A stretch of 64,000 nt of DNA from an uncultured Collinsella sp. (GCA_902493145.1 CABUOA010000004.1:1-64000); one strand, 5' to 3'; shown: positions 1 to 8,817, counted from the first letter of the stretch. The notes: generated from the sequence alone by a model not told the origin. Numbers and translations: made by a program.

Positions 1-62
1 CCATCGTAAACGGAGCCAAAACCGCCAAAACCTCCCACGGCATCCCCGGCGCCGCAAAGTAG
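1..62 (+). CDS. C-terminal end of an unknown protein (partial)
   Basis: An open frame enters from the left edge, reads 19 codons from base 3 and ends at the TAG at 60-62. The tail is small and basic (ends PGAAK) and gives no family signal. The structured element at 74-202 begins 12 nt after the stop in the same orientation and probably forms the 3' end of this transcript. The other two frames either stop at once or run into the palindrome, so this frame is the best candidate. The rest of the gene lies outside the window. Confidence 0.5.
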   Translation, partial: IVNGAKTAKTSHGIPGAAK

Positions 63-73
63 TCCACTCGACC

Positions 74-202
74 GTCGGTCGGAGGCGGGCGGGCATTACG
101 TTTGCTGCTCTACAGTCCTATGCAAGACGAAGGCCACATTAAGTGGCCTTCTTTGCATGCGGAACTCGCGACAAACGTAATGCCCGCCCGCCTCCGGCCG
201 AC
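74..202 (+). repeat. Nested palindromic 3' element, family 1 copy A
   Basis: Outer arms 74-104 and 172-202 are complementary over 31 nt with one mismatch. Inside are a conserved left strand (ACAGTCCT then GCAAGACG), a variable terminator-like hairpin (AAGGCCAC at 130-137 with GTGGCCTT at 143-150), and a conserved right strand (CTTTGC then GCGGAACTCG). The copy at 296-404 has the same core on the other strand but a different outer stem and a different inner hairpin. It lies directly after a stop codon, so a terminator or 3'-UTR structure is the likeliest role (inference). Confidence 0.75.
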
Positions 203-295
203 TACCAACCAAAATCTTTTCAGCCCAGGCCCCTGTGTACCGCGCGTCCAATATCTTCAAATTCAGCTGTCTGACATAAAGCGAGGCATAGCAGA

Positions 296-404
296 GGACC
301 CCTGGTCCTTAACTTGATACGAGTTCCGCACGCAAAGGAGGCGCCAGTGGCGCCTCCGTCTTGCGCAGGACTGTCCGAAGTAGCAAGTTAAGGACCAGGG
401 GTCC
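296..404 (-). repeat. Nested palindromic 3' element, family 1 copy B
   Basis: Outer arms 296-316 and 384-404 are a perfect 21-nt inverted repeat. The inner hairpin pairs 337-345 with 349-357 (GGAGGCGCC, loop of 3). Read on the minus strand, the element starts 23 nt after the glycosyltransferase stop and carries the same core strands as copy A. One stem position shows a compensatory change: T-A in copy A is C-G here. Confidence 0.75.
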
Positions 405-426
405 CCGTTACCCGAGCGTTTCTGCA

Positions 427-1458
427 CTAGTTGAATTTGAAGATCTTTGAGGCAAGACGGTATAGGCCGAGTGTGGTTTTGTCTCCGGCACGACCGCGGA
501 GGTTAGTGAAGAAGCCGACCACACCGTAACGTGCACGACGATACATACGCTCGTCATAGGCCTTCAAATCATTCCACAGCGTCTTTAGGCGCTCGTCGGC
601 GCAATCTTCCTCGGAAAGCTTGGTCAGCACCGAGCAGATCGCCATCATCATGGTAAAGTAGCCCATCATGTACGAACGCAGACGCGACGACTCGACATCG
701 CTGTACAGATGGTACGACTCCATCATGATACGCGTAACACGGAACTGCTGGTCCAGGCGCTTGACCATCGTGGCCTCGTTGACGCTCTGGCCCTCGCGAC
801 CGATAAAGTAGCGATAGAGGTCGATGTCGGCGTAGTACATGGTCTTGCAACGCGGCAGCGGCACGTAGGCGTAGATGTTGTCCACATAGAACGTGTGCGG
901 CGGCATGGGCAGGTTGGACTCGCGCAGCACATCCGTGCGATAGCACAGGCTGTGCATGAGCAGATTCTGGTCCAAACGGAAATGGCCGATCTGGTCCCAG
1001 GTAAAGATCTTTTTTCGAGGCAGGGCAAACTTGTAACCAATGGCCGTATGCGTACCCTCGTAAACCTTCTCGTACACGTAGTTCGAGATAAACAGGTCAA
1101 CGCGCTGGTCGCGCTCTTCAAAGCCGCGCAGAATCGACAGCATGGTCGAAAGGGCAGCGCCGTCAAGCCAGTCGTCCGAGTCGACAACCTTGTAGTAGGT
1201 GCCCTGCGCCTCGCGCAGACCCGAAAGGACGGCAATACCGTGGCCGCCATTCTCCTGGTGCACCGCGCGGATGATTCCAGGATAACGGGCCTCCCACTCG
1301 TCGGCCTTGGCGGCCGTCTCATCCTTGGAGCCGTCGTCCACCACGATAATCTCGATATCGGTGGCATAATTGCTCCCCTCCAAGATGGAGGTGATGCAAT
1401 GGTCCATGTCCTTAGCGGCGTTATACGAGGGAATACCGAATGTTATGACTTTATGCAT
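427..1458 (-). CDS. Family 2 glycosyltransferase
   Basis: GT-A type glycosyltransferase of 343 residues, probably adding sugar to a surface polysaccharide at the cytoplasmic membrane. The N-terminus has the GT2 pattern: VITFGIPSYN, then an acidic VVDDGS nucleotide-binding motif and a DSDDW motif near residue 95 (the DXD metal site). No membrane segment is evident. I place the start at the ATG of ATGCATAA, which overlaps the glf stop by 8 nt and implies translational coupling. A longer frame begins at 1476 but has no ribosome-binding site and adds residues the family lacks. Pairing with glf suggests a galactofuranosyltransferase, but the acceptor cannot be read from sequence. Confidence 0.85.
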   Translation of the reverse strand: MHKVITFGIPSYNAAKDMDHCITSILEGSNYATDIEIIVVDDGSKDETAAKADEWEARYPGIIRAVHQENGGHGIAVLSGLREAQGTYYKVVDSDDWLDGAALSTMLSILRGFEERDQRVDLFISNYVYEKVYEGTHTAIGYKFALPRKKIFTWDQIGHFRLDQNLLMHSLCYRTDVLRESNLPMPPHTFYVDNIYAYVPLPRCKTMYYADIDLYRYFIGREGQSVNEATMVKRLDQQFRVTRIMMESYHLYSDVESSRLRSYMMGYFTMMMAICSVLTKLSEEDCADERLKTLWNDLKAYDERMYRRARYGVVGFFTNLRGRAGDKTTLGLYRLASKIFKFN

Positions 1459-2653
1459 GGCAGGCGATAATCTCATCCGAAAGATCGAGGGCGGAATTGG
1501 TCACGGCATCCATATCGTAGTAACGATACTCGGCCAGACGACCCACCGGGTGGAAGTTTGTCAGGTTCTGGACGCGCTCAAGATAGCGCTCATAGAGCTC
1601 ACGGTTCTCGGGCTCAAGAATGGCGTAATACGGCGTCTCGCCCGAGCCGGGCGTATAGGCCTTGGAGTACTCCTTCATGATGGTGGTCTTGCCGGGCAGG
1701 ACCTGACCAGTCATGTTCTTGAACTCGGTAATGCGCGTGTAGTCCTCGCTCGTGGTGTAGTTGACGGTGCCCACGGGCTGGAACTGATCCATATCGAGCG
1801 TCTCGAACTTCATGTCGAGCGTACGGTACGGAAGAGCGCCCAGGTCGAGGTTGAACAGCTCATCGAGCGGACCGGTATAAACGATCTCGCCGCCGTAGGC
1901 CTTGCCACCGATCTTGACGGTGGTCTCGTCGATCTCAAAGAGATCGCGGGCGTCCACGTCGCAGAACACGTCGATCAGGTCGTGGTCGAGCATATGCTCG
2001 AACAACGCCGTGTAGCCGTCCTGCGGCATACCCTGGAAGGGAGCCTGCGGGAAGTAGCGGTCATCATCGCCCACAAAGATGGGAACGCGGCCGGTGATCG
2101 AGGGGTCGATCTGATCGGGCGTCTGGCCCCACTGCTTCATGGTGTAATGCAAAAAGACGTTCTCGTAGACGTAATCGGCGACCTCGGCAAGATCCGGGTC
2201 GTTCTTCTTACGCAGCTCCATGATGGGCACCTTGACATCCTTGCCAAAGGTCTCCACGAGCTTCTGATACAGCTCCTCGCCGCGCTCGTCACCAAAGGCG
2301 AGCTTGAGACTCGCATGGTTGAAAGGCACGGGCATAAGGGTACCGTTGATGTTGGCGAGCACCTTGTGCTGATAATCCGTCCACTTGGTAAAGCGCGACA
2401 GGAAATTATGCACACGCTCGTTAAAGGTGTGATAGATATGCGGACCGTACTCGTGGATCAGGATTCCGGCCTCGTCAGTGCAGTCATAGGCATTGCCCGC
2501 AATGTGGCTACGGCGCTCCAAAACGGCAACACGATAGCCGATAGTCTCGGCAAGACGGCGGGCGCAAACGGCACCGGCATATCCAGCACCGACGACAATC
2601 ATGTCGTACGCGCCGGCGTTAAAGCCTTCAGGCAGGCCTGAGGTAATCTGCAT
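1451..2653 (-). CDS. glf: UDP-galactopyranose mutase
   Basis: Flavoenzyme that interconverts UDP-galactopyranose and UDP-galactofuranose, the donor for Galf-containing surface glycans. The FAD-binding motif VVGAGYAGAVCARRLAE starts near residue 20, and a GNAYD segment follows near residue 53, as usual in Glf. The length of 400 residues is normal. The start has AAGGAG 7 nt upstream. It is the first gene of a two-gene operon with the downstream glycosyltransferase. A TATAAT hexamer on the minus strand at 2732-2737 is a candidate promoter. Confidence 0.93.
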   Translation of the reverse strand: MQITSGLPEGFNAGAYDMIVVGAGYAGAVCARRLAETIGYRVAVLERRSHIAGNAYDCTDEAGILIHEYGPHIYHTFNERVHNFLSRFTKWTDYQHKVLANINGTLMPVPFNHASLKLAFGDERGEELYQKLVETFGKDVKVPIMELRKKNDPDLAEVADYVYENVFLHYTMKQWGQTPDQIDPSITGRVPIFVGDDDRYFPQAPFQGMPQDGYTALFEHMLDHDLIDVFCDVDARDLFEIDETTVKIGGKAYGGEIVYTGPLDELFNLDLGALPYRTLDMKFETLDMDQFQPVGTVNYTTSEDYTRITEFKNMTGQVLPGKTTIMKEYSKAYTPGSGETPYYAILEPENRELYERYLERVQNLTNFHPVGRLAEYRYYDMDAVTNSALDLSDEIIACHA

Positions 2654-2724
2654 CGATACTCCTTGTCAAAAGCCACGGGCTCGTTAGCTGGGCTTTTCTC
2701 GAACATTCTTCGAGACATATTTAT

Positions 2725-2765
2725 CAGAGCGATTATAGCGCTAATGCGTCCTATAATGAGCTTGC
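2725..2765. promoter_or_regulatory. Divergent promoter region, glf / pta
   Basis: Two perfect TATAAT boxes lie on opposite strands: plus 2752-2757 (towards pta) and minus 2737-2732 (towards glf). Neither has a strong TTGACA partner at 17 bp. The only AT-rich stretch between the divergent genes is here. Confidence 0.5.
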
Positions 2766-2807
2766 CACACAAGGAAAGCTCAAGCACAGCGGCGAACATA
2801 ATTGAAA

Positions 2808-2835
2808 GGTAGACCCGCTAGCAGCGGGTTTATTC
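2808..2835 (+). promoter_or_regulatory. Leader hairpin upstream of pta
   Basis: ACCCGCT and AGCGGGT pair around a 3-nt loop and are followed by TTTATTC. It lies between the putative pta promoter and the ribosome-binding site, so it would be in the pta 5' leader and could act as a weak terminator or attenuator. No leader peptide or aptamer is apparent. Confidence 0.35.
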
Positions 2836-2884
2836 GTGAACAGCCGGGCGCCTGGAGCTTAGCGAAACGCTTGTAAGGAGTAAC

Positions 2885-3865
2885 ATGAGCGATTTCCTAA
2901 ACCGTATGAAGTCTGCCGCCAAGGCCGACCTTAAGACCATCGTCCTGCCCGAGGGCGAGGATCCGCGCACCATCGTCGCGGCCAACAAGATCATCGAGGA
3001 AGGCCTGGCCAACATCGTCATCCTGGGCGATCCCAACGAGATCAACGTTCCCGGCGCCACCGTCATCGACCCGCGCAATGCCGAGAAGCACGAGGAGTAC
3101 GCGCAGAAGTTTGCCGAGCTCCGCGCCAAGAAGGGCGTTACCATCGAGCAGGCTCGCGCCCAGGTGATGGACGCCACCTACTTTGGCACCATGATGGTCA
3201 AGATGGGCGATGCCGACGGCCTGGTCTCCGGCGCCTGCCACTCCACCGCCGACACCCTGCGCCCCGCGCTTCAGATCCTCAAGACCGCCCCGGGCACCAA
3301 GCTGGTCTCGGCCTTCTTCGTGATGTGCACCGACACCCCGCAGTTCGGCACTGACGGCACGCTGATCTTCGCCGACTGCGGCCTCAACATCAACCCGTCC
3401 TCCGACGAGCTCTCCGAGATCGCCATCGCCTCCGCTCACTCCTGGTCCACCTTCATGGGCAACGTTGAGCCGCACGTGGCCATGCTCTCCTACTCCACCA
3501 TGGGCTCCGCTGGCGGCGAGGTCGCCAAGAAGGTCCAGGAGGCTGTGAAGTTCTGCAAGGAGAAGGCTCCCGAGCTCGCCATCGACGGCGACCTGCAGCT
3601 CGATGCCGCTATTGTCCCCACCGTCGCCCAGCTCAAGGCTCCCGGCTCCTCCGTTGCCGGCAAGGCCAACGTGCTCGTGTTCCCCGACCTCGAGGCCGGC
3701 AACATCGGCTACAAGCTGGTCCAGCGCTTCGCCGGCGCCGACGCCTACGGCCCCATCCTGCAGGGCATCGCCAAGCCGGTCAACGATCTGTCGCGCGGCT
3801 GCTCTGCTGACGACATCGTGGGTGTCGTGGCCATCACCGCCGTCCAGGCTCAGATGGCTGAGTAG
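2885..3865 (+). CDS. pta: Phosphate acetyltransferase
   Basis: Converts acetyl-CoA and phosphate to acetyl phosphate in the cytoplasm, the first half of the acetate/ATP branch. The 326 residues match the short single-domain PTA_PTB class without the N-terminal regulatory domain. Visible landmarks are TIVLPEGEDPRT near residue 19 and the DGLVSGACHSTADTLRPAL active-site segment near residue 110. AAGGAG lies 5 nt before the ATG. It converges on ackA at 3964, separated by a terminator. Codon use is extremely biased, as expected for a highly expressed gene. Confidence 0.96.
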   Translation: MSDFLNRMKSAAKADLKTIVLPEGEDPRTIVAANKIIEEGLANIVILGDPNEINVPGATVIDPRNAEKHEEYAQKFAELRAKKGVTIEQARAQVMDATYFGTMMVKMGDADGLVSGACHSTADTLRPALQILKTAPGTKLVSAFFVMCTDTPQFGTDGTLIFADCGLNINPSSDELSEIAIASAHSWSTFMGNVEPHVAMLSYSTMGSAGGEVAKKVQEAVKFCKEKAPELAIDGDLQLDAAIVPTVAQLKAPGSSVAGKANVLVFPDLEAGNIGYKLVQRFAGADAYGPILQGIAKPVNDLSRGCSADDIVGVVAITAVQAQMAE

Positions 3866-3906
3866 CGGACATATCCCCTCGGGACAGGAATTTCCACCTG
3901 CTAGCA

Positions 3907-3945
3907 AAAAGGTCTCCGGAGCTGTTGCTCTGGAGGCCTTTCGTT
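3907..3945. terminator. Terminator between convergent pta and ackA
   Basis: A 14-nt imperfect stem (AAGGTCTCCGGAGC with GCTCTGGAGGCCTT, 12 of 14 paired) has an A-run on one side and a T-rich side on the other, so it can serve both transcripts. Confidence 0.75.
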
Positions 3946-3963
3946 TACTTGCAAATGCGCGCG

Positions 3964-5142
3964 TTAGTTGTTCTTGGTCAGGCGCTCGACGTCGTGGGCG
4001 ATCATGTATTCCTCGTCGGTGGGGATGACCATGACCGTGACGGCGGAACCGGCGGCGCTGATGACCTGCGGGCCGTTGCCCACGGCCTCGCGGTTCTTGT
4101 TGTTGTCGATGCGTACGCCCAGCCACTCAAAGCAATCGCAGAAGGCCTTGCGAATCGACCAGTCGTTCTCGCCGATGCCGGCGGTAAAGGTGATGGTGTC
4201 CACGCCCGCCATGGAAGCAATCATAGAGCCGGCCTGCTGCATGGCCTTGTAGGCGAACATATCGAAGGCGAGCAGGCAGCGCTCGTCGCCCTCGGAGGCG
4301 CGCGTGCGGATGTCGCGGGCGTCGTTGGAGATACCCGAAATGGCAAGCAGACCAGACTGCTTGTTCATCATGTCATCGACTTCCTGGTAGCTGTAGCCGC
4401 CCTCGCGCTGCAGGTAGCACACGGTGGCCGGGTCGATGGAACCACAACGGGTGCCCATCATCAGGCCATCGAGCGGCGTGAGGCCCATCGTGGTGTCGCG
4501 GCACACGCCGTCCTCGATAGCAGCGAGCGAAGCACCGTTGCCCAGATGGCACGAAAGCAGGCGGTGGCAGCGCGAACCCAGGATCTCCTTGGCCATCATC
4601 CACTCATAGCGGTGGCTCGTGCCGTGGGCGCCGTACTTGCGCACGTGGTACTTGTCGCACACGTCCTTGGGCAGCGCGTAGGTGTAGGCGACCTCGGGCA
4701 TGGTCATGTGGAACGAGGTGTCAAAGACGGCCACGTTGGGCAGCTCCGGATACTTCTCGCGGCAATATTCGATTGCCGCGGCCTCGCCGTAATTGTGCAG
4801 CGGAGCGAGCGGGGCCACCTCGAGGATCTTAGCCATAACCTCGTCGTCGACGACCGCGGAATCATCGAAGTGCCAGCCGCCCTGAACGATACGATGGCCA
4901 ATGCCATCAATCGTAAAGTCGGTCTTCTCGAGCTCCTCGAGCACGCGAGCGATAGCAGAGCGATGATCGGGGAAAGGGACCTCCTCGGTCTGCTTGGCGC
5001 CACCGTTCTCGGAGTGGCCAAAGATGCCCATGTCCGAACCGATGCGTTCGCAGTTGCCCTTGGCGAAAACCTCGCGGGTATCGGTATCCAAAAGCTGATA
5101 TTTAAGGCTTGAGCTGCCGGCGTTGACAACAAGTACGTTCAT
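3964..5142 (-). CDS. ackA: Acetate kinase, copy 1
   Basis: Transfers phosphate between acetyl phosphate and ADP, yielding acetate and ATP. It belongs to the ASKHA superfamily and, at 392 residues, has the usual length. It starts with the acetokinase signature VLVVNAGSSSLKYQL and carries YGAHGTSHRY near residue 170, HLGNGAS near 200 and TAGIGEND near 320. A second full-length ackA starts 1.3 kb upstream on the same strand. Each has its own putative terminator or promoter region, and a palindrome lies between them. With pta convergent, all enzymes for acetate overflow lie within 3.6 kb. Confidence 0.96.
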   Translation of the reverse strand: MNVLVVNAGSSSLKYQLLDTDTREVFAKGNCERIGSDMGIFGHSENGGAKQTEEVPFPDHRSAIARVLEELEKTDFTIDGIGHRIVQGGWHFDDSAVVDDEVMAKILEVAPLAPLHNYGEAAAIEYCREKYPELPNVAVFDTSFHMTMPEVAYTYALPKDVCDKYHVRKYGAHGTSHRYEWMMAKEILGSRCHRLLSCHLGNGASLAAIEDGVCRDTTMGLTPLDGLMMGTRCGSIDPATVCYLQREGGYSYQEVDDMMNKQSGLLAISGISNDARDIRTRASEGDERCLLAFDMFAYKAMQQAGSMIASMAGVDTITFTAGIGENDWSIRKAFCDCFEWLGVRIDNNKNREAVGNGPQVISAAGSAVTVMVIPTDEEYMIAHDVERLTKNN

Positions 5143-5208
5143 GAGACTCCTTTGCAGTGCAATACGGTCGACGCAGACCCCTTAAGGCGGCCGCATTTTA
5201 ATAAGAAG

Positions 5209-5225
5209 TTATCACAACTTGATAA
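5209..5225. promoter_or_regulatory. Palindromic operator candidate upstream of ackA copy 1
   Basis: TTATCACAACTTGATAA has 6-bp arms around a 5-bp centre. It lies about 70 bp upstream of the ackA copy 1 start in an AT-rich patch that also holds a TTATTAAAAT stretch on the minus strand. It is a candidate regulator site; the protein is unknown. Confidence 0.35.
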
Positions 5226-5257
5226 ATAGCTATCAGGCATATCGCCCAACGAGCACA

Positions 5258-5303
5258 AAAGAGGGGCCGAACGGCGCTCGGTTGTCCAGCCCCTCCCCTC
5301 TTG
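5258..5303 (-). terminator. Terminator of ackA copy 2
   Basis: On the minus strand an AAGAGGGGAGGGGC stretch pairs with GCCCCTCTTTT across a GC-rich loop and ends in a short T-run. It lies just after the copy 2 stop and before the copy 1 promoter region. Confidence 0.6.
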
Positions 5304-5306
5304 CAA

Positions 5307-6485
5307 TTACTTGCCGTTGACGATACGCTCGACGTCGGAAGCGATCATGAACTCCTCGTCCGTGGGGATGACGAAAATCTTGACCTTGGAATCCTTGGCA
5401 GACAGGCACCAAGCGCCGTCACCACGCAGGGCGTTGCGGGCATGATCCATCTTGACGCCCATAAAGGCCAGACGGTCGGCAACGCCGGCGCGAACAGCCG
5501 GAGCGTGCTCGCCGATACCGGCAGTAAAGACCAGGGTGTCCATACCGCACATAGAAGTAGCCATCTCGGCAGCCTTGGCGGCAATCTTGTAGACAAACAT
5601 GTCGAAGGCGAGCTGAGCATCGGGGTCACCAGCAGCGGCGAGCTCCTCGACGTTGCGGCAGTCGTTGGTCTTGCCACCGGTCACAGCCAAAAGGCCGGAC
5701 TTCTTGTTCATCATCTCGTCGACCTCGTCGAAGGTGTAGCCACCCTCGCGCTGCAGGTAGCACACGGTAGCCGGGTCGATGGAGCCGCAGCGGGTGCCCA
5801 TCATGACGCCGTCGAGCGGCGTCAAGCCCATGGTGGTGTCCATGCACTTGCCGTCCTCGATGGCGCACAGGGAAGCGCCGGAGCCGATATGGCACACGAC
5901 GACCTTGCGGGCCTCGCCGTTGGTCATCTCGGCGACCTTCTTGGAGATGTAGCGATAGCTGGTGCCGTGGGCGCCGTACTTACGGATGTGCAGCTTGTCG
6001 CAAACATCCTTGGGAAGGGCGTAGGTCTTGGCGACCTCGGGCATGTTGAAGTGGAAAGCGGTGTCGTAGACCGTGACGTTGGGCAGATCGGGATACTGCT
6101 CCAGGCAGTACTCGATAACGTTGGCCTCGGGGTTGTTGTGCAGCGGCGCCAGCGGGGCGACCTCGCGAATCTTGGCGAGGACGTCCTCGTCGACGAGGGA
6201 GGAATCACCAAAGTACCAACCGCCCTGAACGATACGGTGGCCGATGCCCTCGATCTTGACGCCGTTGGCCTCAAGGTCCTTCAGGACGACCTCGATGGCG
6301 ACCTTGTGGTCGGGGAACTCGATGTTCTCGGTCACCTTCTTGGAGCCATTGGCAGCATGGGTGAAGGTACCACCGGTAAAGCAGACGCGCTCGCAGGAGC
6401 CCTTTGCGGACACCTTATGGGACTTGGTGTCGATGACCTGATACTTAAGGGTCGAAGATCCCGCGTTGACGACCAGAACGTTCAT
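5307..6485 (-). CDS. ackA: Acetate kinase, copy 2
   Basis: Full-length second acetate kinase (392 residues) with the same landmarks: VLVVNAGSSTLKYQV at the N-terminus, YGAHGTSYRY near 170, HIGSGAS near 200 and TAGIGEHAP near 320. The two copies have equal length and near-identical spacing of motifs but clearly diverged sequence, so this is an old tandem duplication. All active-site regions appear intact in both, so neither looks like a pseudogene. Copy 2 could differ in regulation or substrate (for example propionate), which the sequence does not settle. Confidence 0.93.
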   Translation of the reverse strand: MNVLVVNAGSSTLKYQVIDTKSHKVSAKGSCERVCFTGGTFTHAANGSKKVTENIEFPDHKVAIEVVLKDLEANGVKIEGIGHRIVQGGWYFGDSSLVDEDVLAKIREVAPLAPLHNNPEANVIEYCLEQYPDLPNVTVYDTAFHFNMPEVAKTYALPKDVCDKLHIRKYGAHGTSYRYISKKVAEMTNGEARKVVVCHIGSGASLCAIEDGKCMDTTMGLTPLDGVMMGTRCGSIDPATVCYLQREGGYTFDEVDEMMNKKSGLLAVTGGKTNDCRNVEELAAAGDPDAQLAFDMFVYKIAAKAAEMATSMCGMDTLVFTAGIGEHAPAVRAGVADRLAFMGVKMDHARNALRGDGAWCLSAKDSKVKIFVIPTDEEFMIASDVERIVNGK

Positions 6486-6535
6486 GTGTCTCCCTACTAA
6501 CAGGCGGTGTAGCGCCGCCAGGTTACATACGCTTC

Positions 6536-6576
6536 AATAATAAACCCAAACGCCCTCGCGCTCGGGTTTATTGCGT
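6536..6576 (-). terminator. Terminator of the MFS gene
   Basis: AATAAACCC (6539-6547) pairs with GGGTTTATT (6564-6572). It follows the MFS stop by about 30 nt on the minus strand and is flanked by A/T-rich sequence. Confidence 0.7.
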
Positions 6577-6605
6577 TGATATATAAGTTATCGGTGCCTA
6601 AATAC

Positions 6606-7766
6606 TCATGGCCTTTGACTTGTAAGACGAAATAGCGCGGGGATATACACCAGGGAAGAAATCCCGAGCGCAACAAGCAATACGACTCGAATGCCCGCGA
6701 TGCTGCTCAACGCAGCATTGAACAGATAGAAAAGGATGGCACCCACCGCCACCATCTGGCTTTGGACCGAAATCAGTGAACAGCGCATCGAAGAATCGAC
6801 AGCATTTTGAAAAATTGAGTATTTAATTGGAGCAAATAACGAGTACGCGACCGTCTGCAGTACATAGAACACGGGCAGCAAATAGACCGGAGTAAAGGGA
6901 ATCAAAAACAGAGCAGCCAGGGAAAGGCGCACGATGCCGCAAATACGCGCAAAACGGCCCTTGTCGACATGAGCAATCACACTGGGCACAATAAGCCCCA
7001 TGGAGGCCGAGGCAAGAAGCTGGACCGCAATGATCACACCCGAAGCGACGGCATTCATTCCGCGACCCGCAAGCAACAGTGAGAAAAAGTCTTCCAGGGC
7101 GACAAAAGCAAATGCCTGAGAGCAGTCCATGATGAACGCTGAACGAAGAATGCCGTTACGCGCAATAGCGGCACCGATCATCTTCGGGCTAATTCCACGC
7201 TTAGGTGTCGCTGTAGTGTCCCCTCTTCGCATCTCAGGAATGCAGACAACGACAACCAACGTCAACACCATTGCGATGATATCTGCCAAAAGACCAATGA
7301 GATACGCGCCAGCGGACGAAATGAAACCGCCCACACAAGCGGAGAGGGCATAAGAGGCATAGAAAACAAATCGCTCAACGACATTAAGCCTTACGAGCTG
7401 GTCCAGAGAGACGCTGTCAATGTAAATCGCTTCCATGGACCCGCTCATACATGCAGCGGCAAAACCTTTGAGAGCAAACGCGCCGATTAAAAGCAGAGGA
7501 GAACGGACGAGAAGCAGGGCGGCGTAGTATCCAAGCATCCCCACGACGCCAACGAGACCACTTGTCTTTCGTCCAAACCTATCGGCAATATAGCCAGTGG
7601 GAACTTCAAGGATGAACTTGCTCACTTGATATGCAATCATCATGCTAGAAATCGCCACCATCGAGAATCCGACGAATTCAAGGTAAACCGTCAGAAAATA
7701 CAAAATGGTGCTGAAGTTCGACAGAAAAACAAACGTCATATAAAGCAAAACCGTACGGTTTTTCAT
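6606..7766 (-). CDS. Major facilitator superfamily transporter
   Basis: Integral membrane protein of 386 residues with about 12 hydrophobic segments, the MFS layout. The loop after the second segment reads GYIADRFGRKTSG, the conserved MFS motif A. The substrate is unknown; small drug or metabolite efflux is typical. I place the start at ATG 7766, where GGAGG lies a few nt upstream. An upstream TTG adds eight unlikely residues. It lies 119 nt downstream of a LysR-type regulator on the same strand, which may control it. Base composition is somewhat lower in GC than the neighbouring genes, a hint of transfer. Confidence 0.85.
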   Translation of the reverse strand: MKNRTVLLYMTFVFLSNFSTILYFLTVYLEFVGFSMVAISSMMIAYQVSKFILEVPTGYIADRFGRKTSGLVGVVGMLGYYAALLLVRSPLLLIGAFALKGFAAACMSGSMEAIYIDSVSLDQLVRLNVVERFVFYASYALSACVGGFISSAGAYLIGLLADIIAMVLTLVVVVCIPEMRRGDTTATPKRGISPKMIGAAIARNGILRSAFIMDCSQAFAFVALEDFFSLLLAGRGMNAVASGVIIAVQLLASASMGLIVPSVIAHVDKGRFARICGIVRLSLAALFLIPFTPVYLLPVFYVLQTVAYSLFAPIKYSIFQNAVDSSMRCSLISVQSQMVAVGAILFYLFNAALSSIAGIRVVLLVALGISSLVYIPALFRLTSQRP

Positions 7767-7885
7767 GCTCCGCCCTCCAAGAGTCAACAATCTAAATCGG
7801 AATCTTGGAAAAGCATGAGGGCAAAGCCGTCAGTCATGTGTTACAAGGCGTCAACATTCACTTGACGACACGAGGCCAAATGGCC

Positions 7886-8776
7886 TCACGAAGCAAGATG
7901 ACGCAATAGGTGAAGAAATACCGTCTGGTGTCGATCGGTCCAGGCATTTTGTCGATAGCAAAAGTAGATGGGCAAGGCTACGTCATGCGAACCTTCAATA
8001 GAGTACTCGCTCACTTCCGACCCATCTGATGCGAGAGAAGAGCCAGAAAAACCCAATATCAATCCCCCGGCTTGAAGAAACTCAGCCTGCGCTCTGTTTC
8101 CGTATTCGACGTCGCGGAAGCGGAAATTAACCAGCTGAGCTTCGGGGCATTGATTGATCGCATTGAGACAGGGCGACAAATTAATGGGAACAGCTAACCT
8201 GCCGCCCAGTAACTCACGAACGGTCATAGCACCCACAGATTGATGACCCGCTGGGCACGAAAGAACCTTGAGCTCCTTTTCACCCAAGTATTTCGAAGAA
8301 AGGACACTGTCCCTTGGTTCCTCAAATGAGATGGCCGCATCCGAAATGCCAAGCACAAGTGATTCAAAGCATGTAGCCGTTGGCTGATGCCACACATCAA
8401 GGTGAATCTGAGGGTGCGAGCTTTCAAACGAGTCGTACCAGTTTTCGGAAAAAAGACGCCCCCGCCCGTGAAGACAGGGGACGTAAAGACGAAAGTGGCC
8501 GTCGGGCGAAACGCCACCGTTCCCCGATTGGGTGTACTTTTTGAGATCGTCGACTTGTGCCAGGATCACGCGTGCACGACGCGCAAATTCTCTGCCCGCC
8601 GGAGACAAAACAGCCTCCCCCGCCGATCGATTGAGCAAAACGATCTGATACTCAGACTCCAGTTTCTTAATTGCCGACGAGACAGCCTGTGGGCTCACGT
8701 GAACGGCGCGAGCCGCTTTGCGCACGCCGCCGTAGTTCGCTACCGCTTGAAGGTATTCGAGTTGAGAAAACTGCAT
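7886..8776 (-). CDS. LysR-family transcriptional regulator
   Basis: Regulator of 296 residues, the standard LysR length. The N-terminal winged helix-turn-helix is clear (LEYLQAVANYGGVRKAARAV then VSPQAVSSAIKKLE, residues 6-42), followed by a periplasmic-binding-like effector domain that is weakly conserved. GGAG precedes the ATG by about 8 nt. It lies 41 nt after the HIT gene and just before the MFS gene, so it could be a local regulator of the transporter. The effector is not identifiable. Confidence 0.88.
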   Translation of the reverse strand: MQFSQLEYLQAVANYGGVRKAARAVHVSPQAVSSAIKKLESEYQIVLLNRSAGEAVLSPAGREFARRARVILAQVDDLKKYTQSGNGGVSPDGHFRLYVPCLHGRGRLFSENWYDSFESSHPQIHLDVWHQPTATCFESLVLGISDAAISFEEPRDSVLSSKYLGEKELKVLSCPAGHQSVGAMTVRELLGGRLAVPINLSPCLNAINQCPEAQLVNFRFRDVEYGNRAQAEFLQAGGLILGFSGSSLASDGSEVSEYSIEGSHDVALPIYFCYRQNAWTDRHQTVFLHLLRHLAS

Positions 8777-8817
8777 AGGTTACTCCAAAGGCAGCCAAGG
8801 CGACGGGCCGTGCGTCC

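Noticed and set aside
3925..6500. Open frames of about 395-400 codons on the plus strand opposite both acetate kinase genes
   Set aside because: They are antisense shadows caused by strong GC codon bias; compositions are Val/Gly/His/Leu-rich without any family motif, while the minus strand encodes clear AckA proteins.
7767..7885. Small gene between the LysR and MFS genes
   Set aside because: Only short frames without ribosome-binding sites; the stretch is better seen as promoter or linker sequence.
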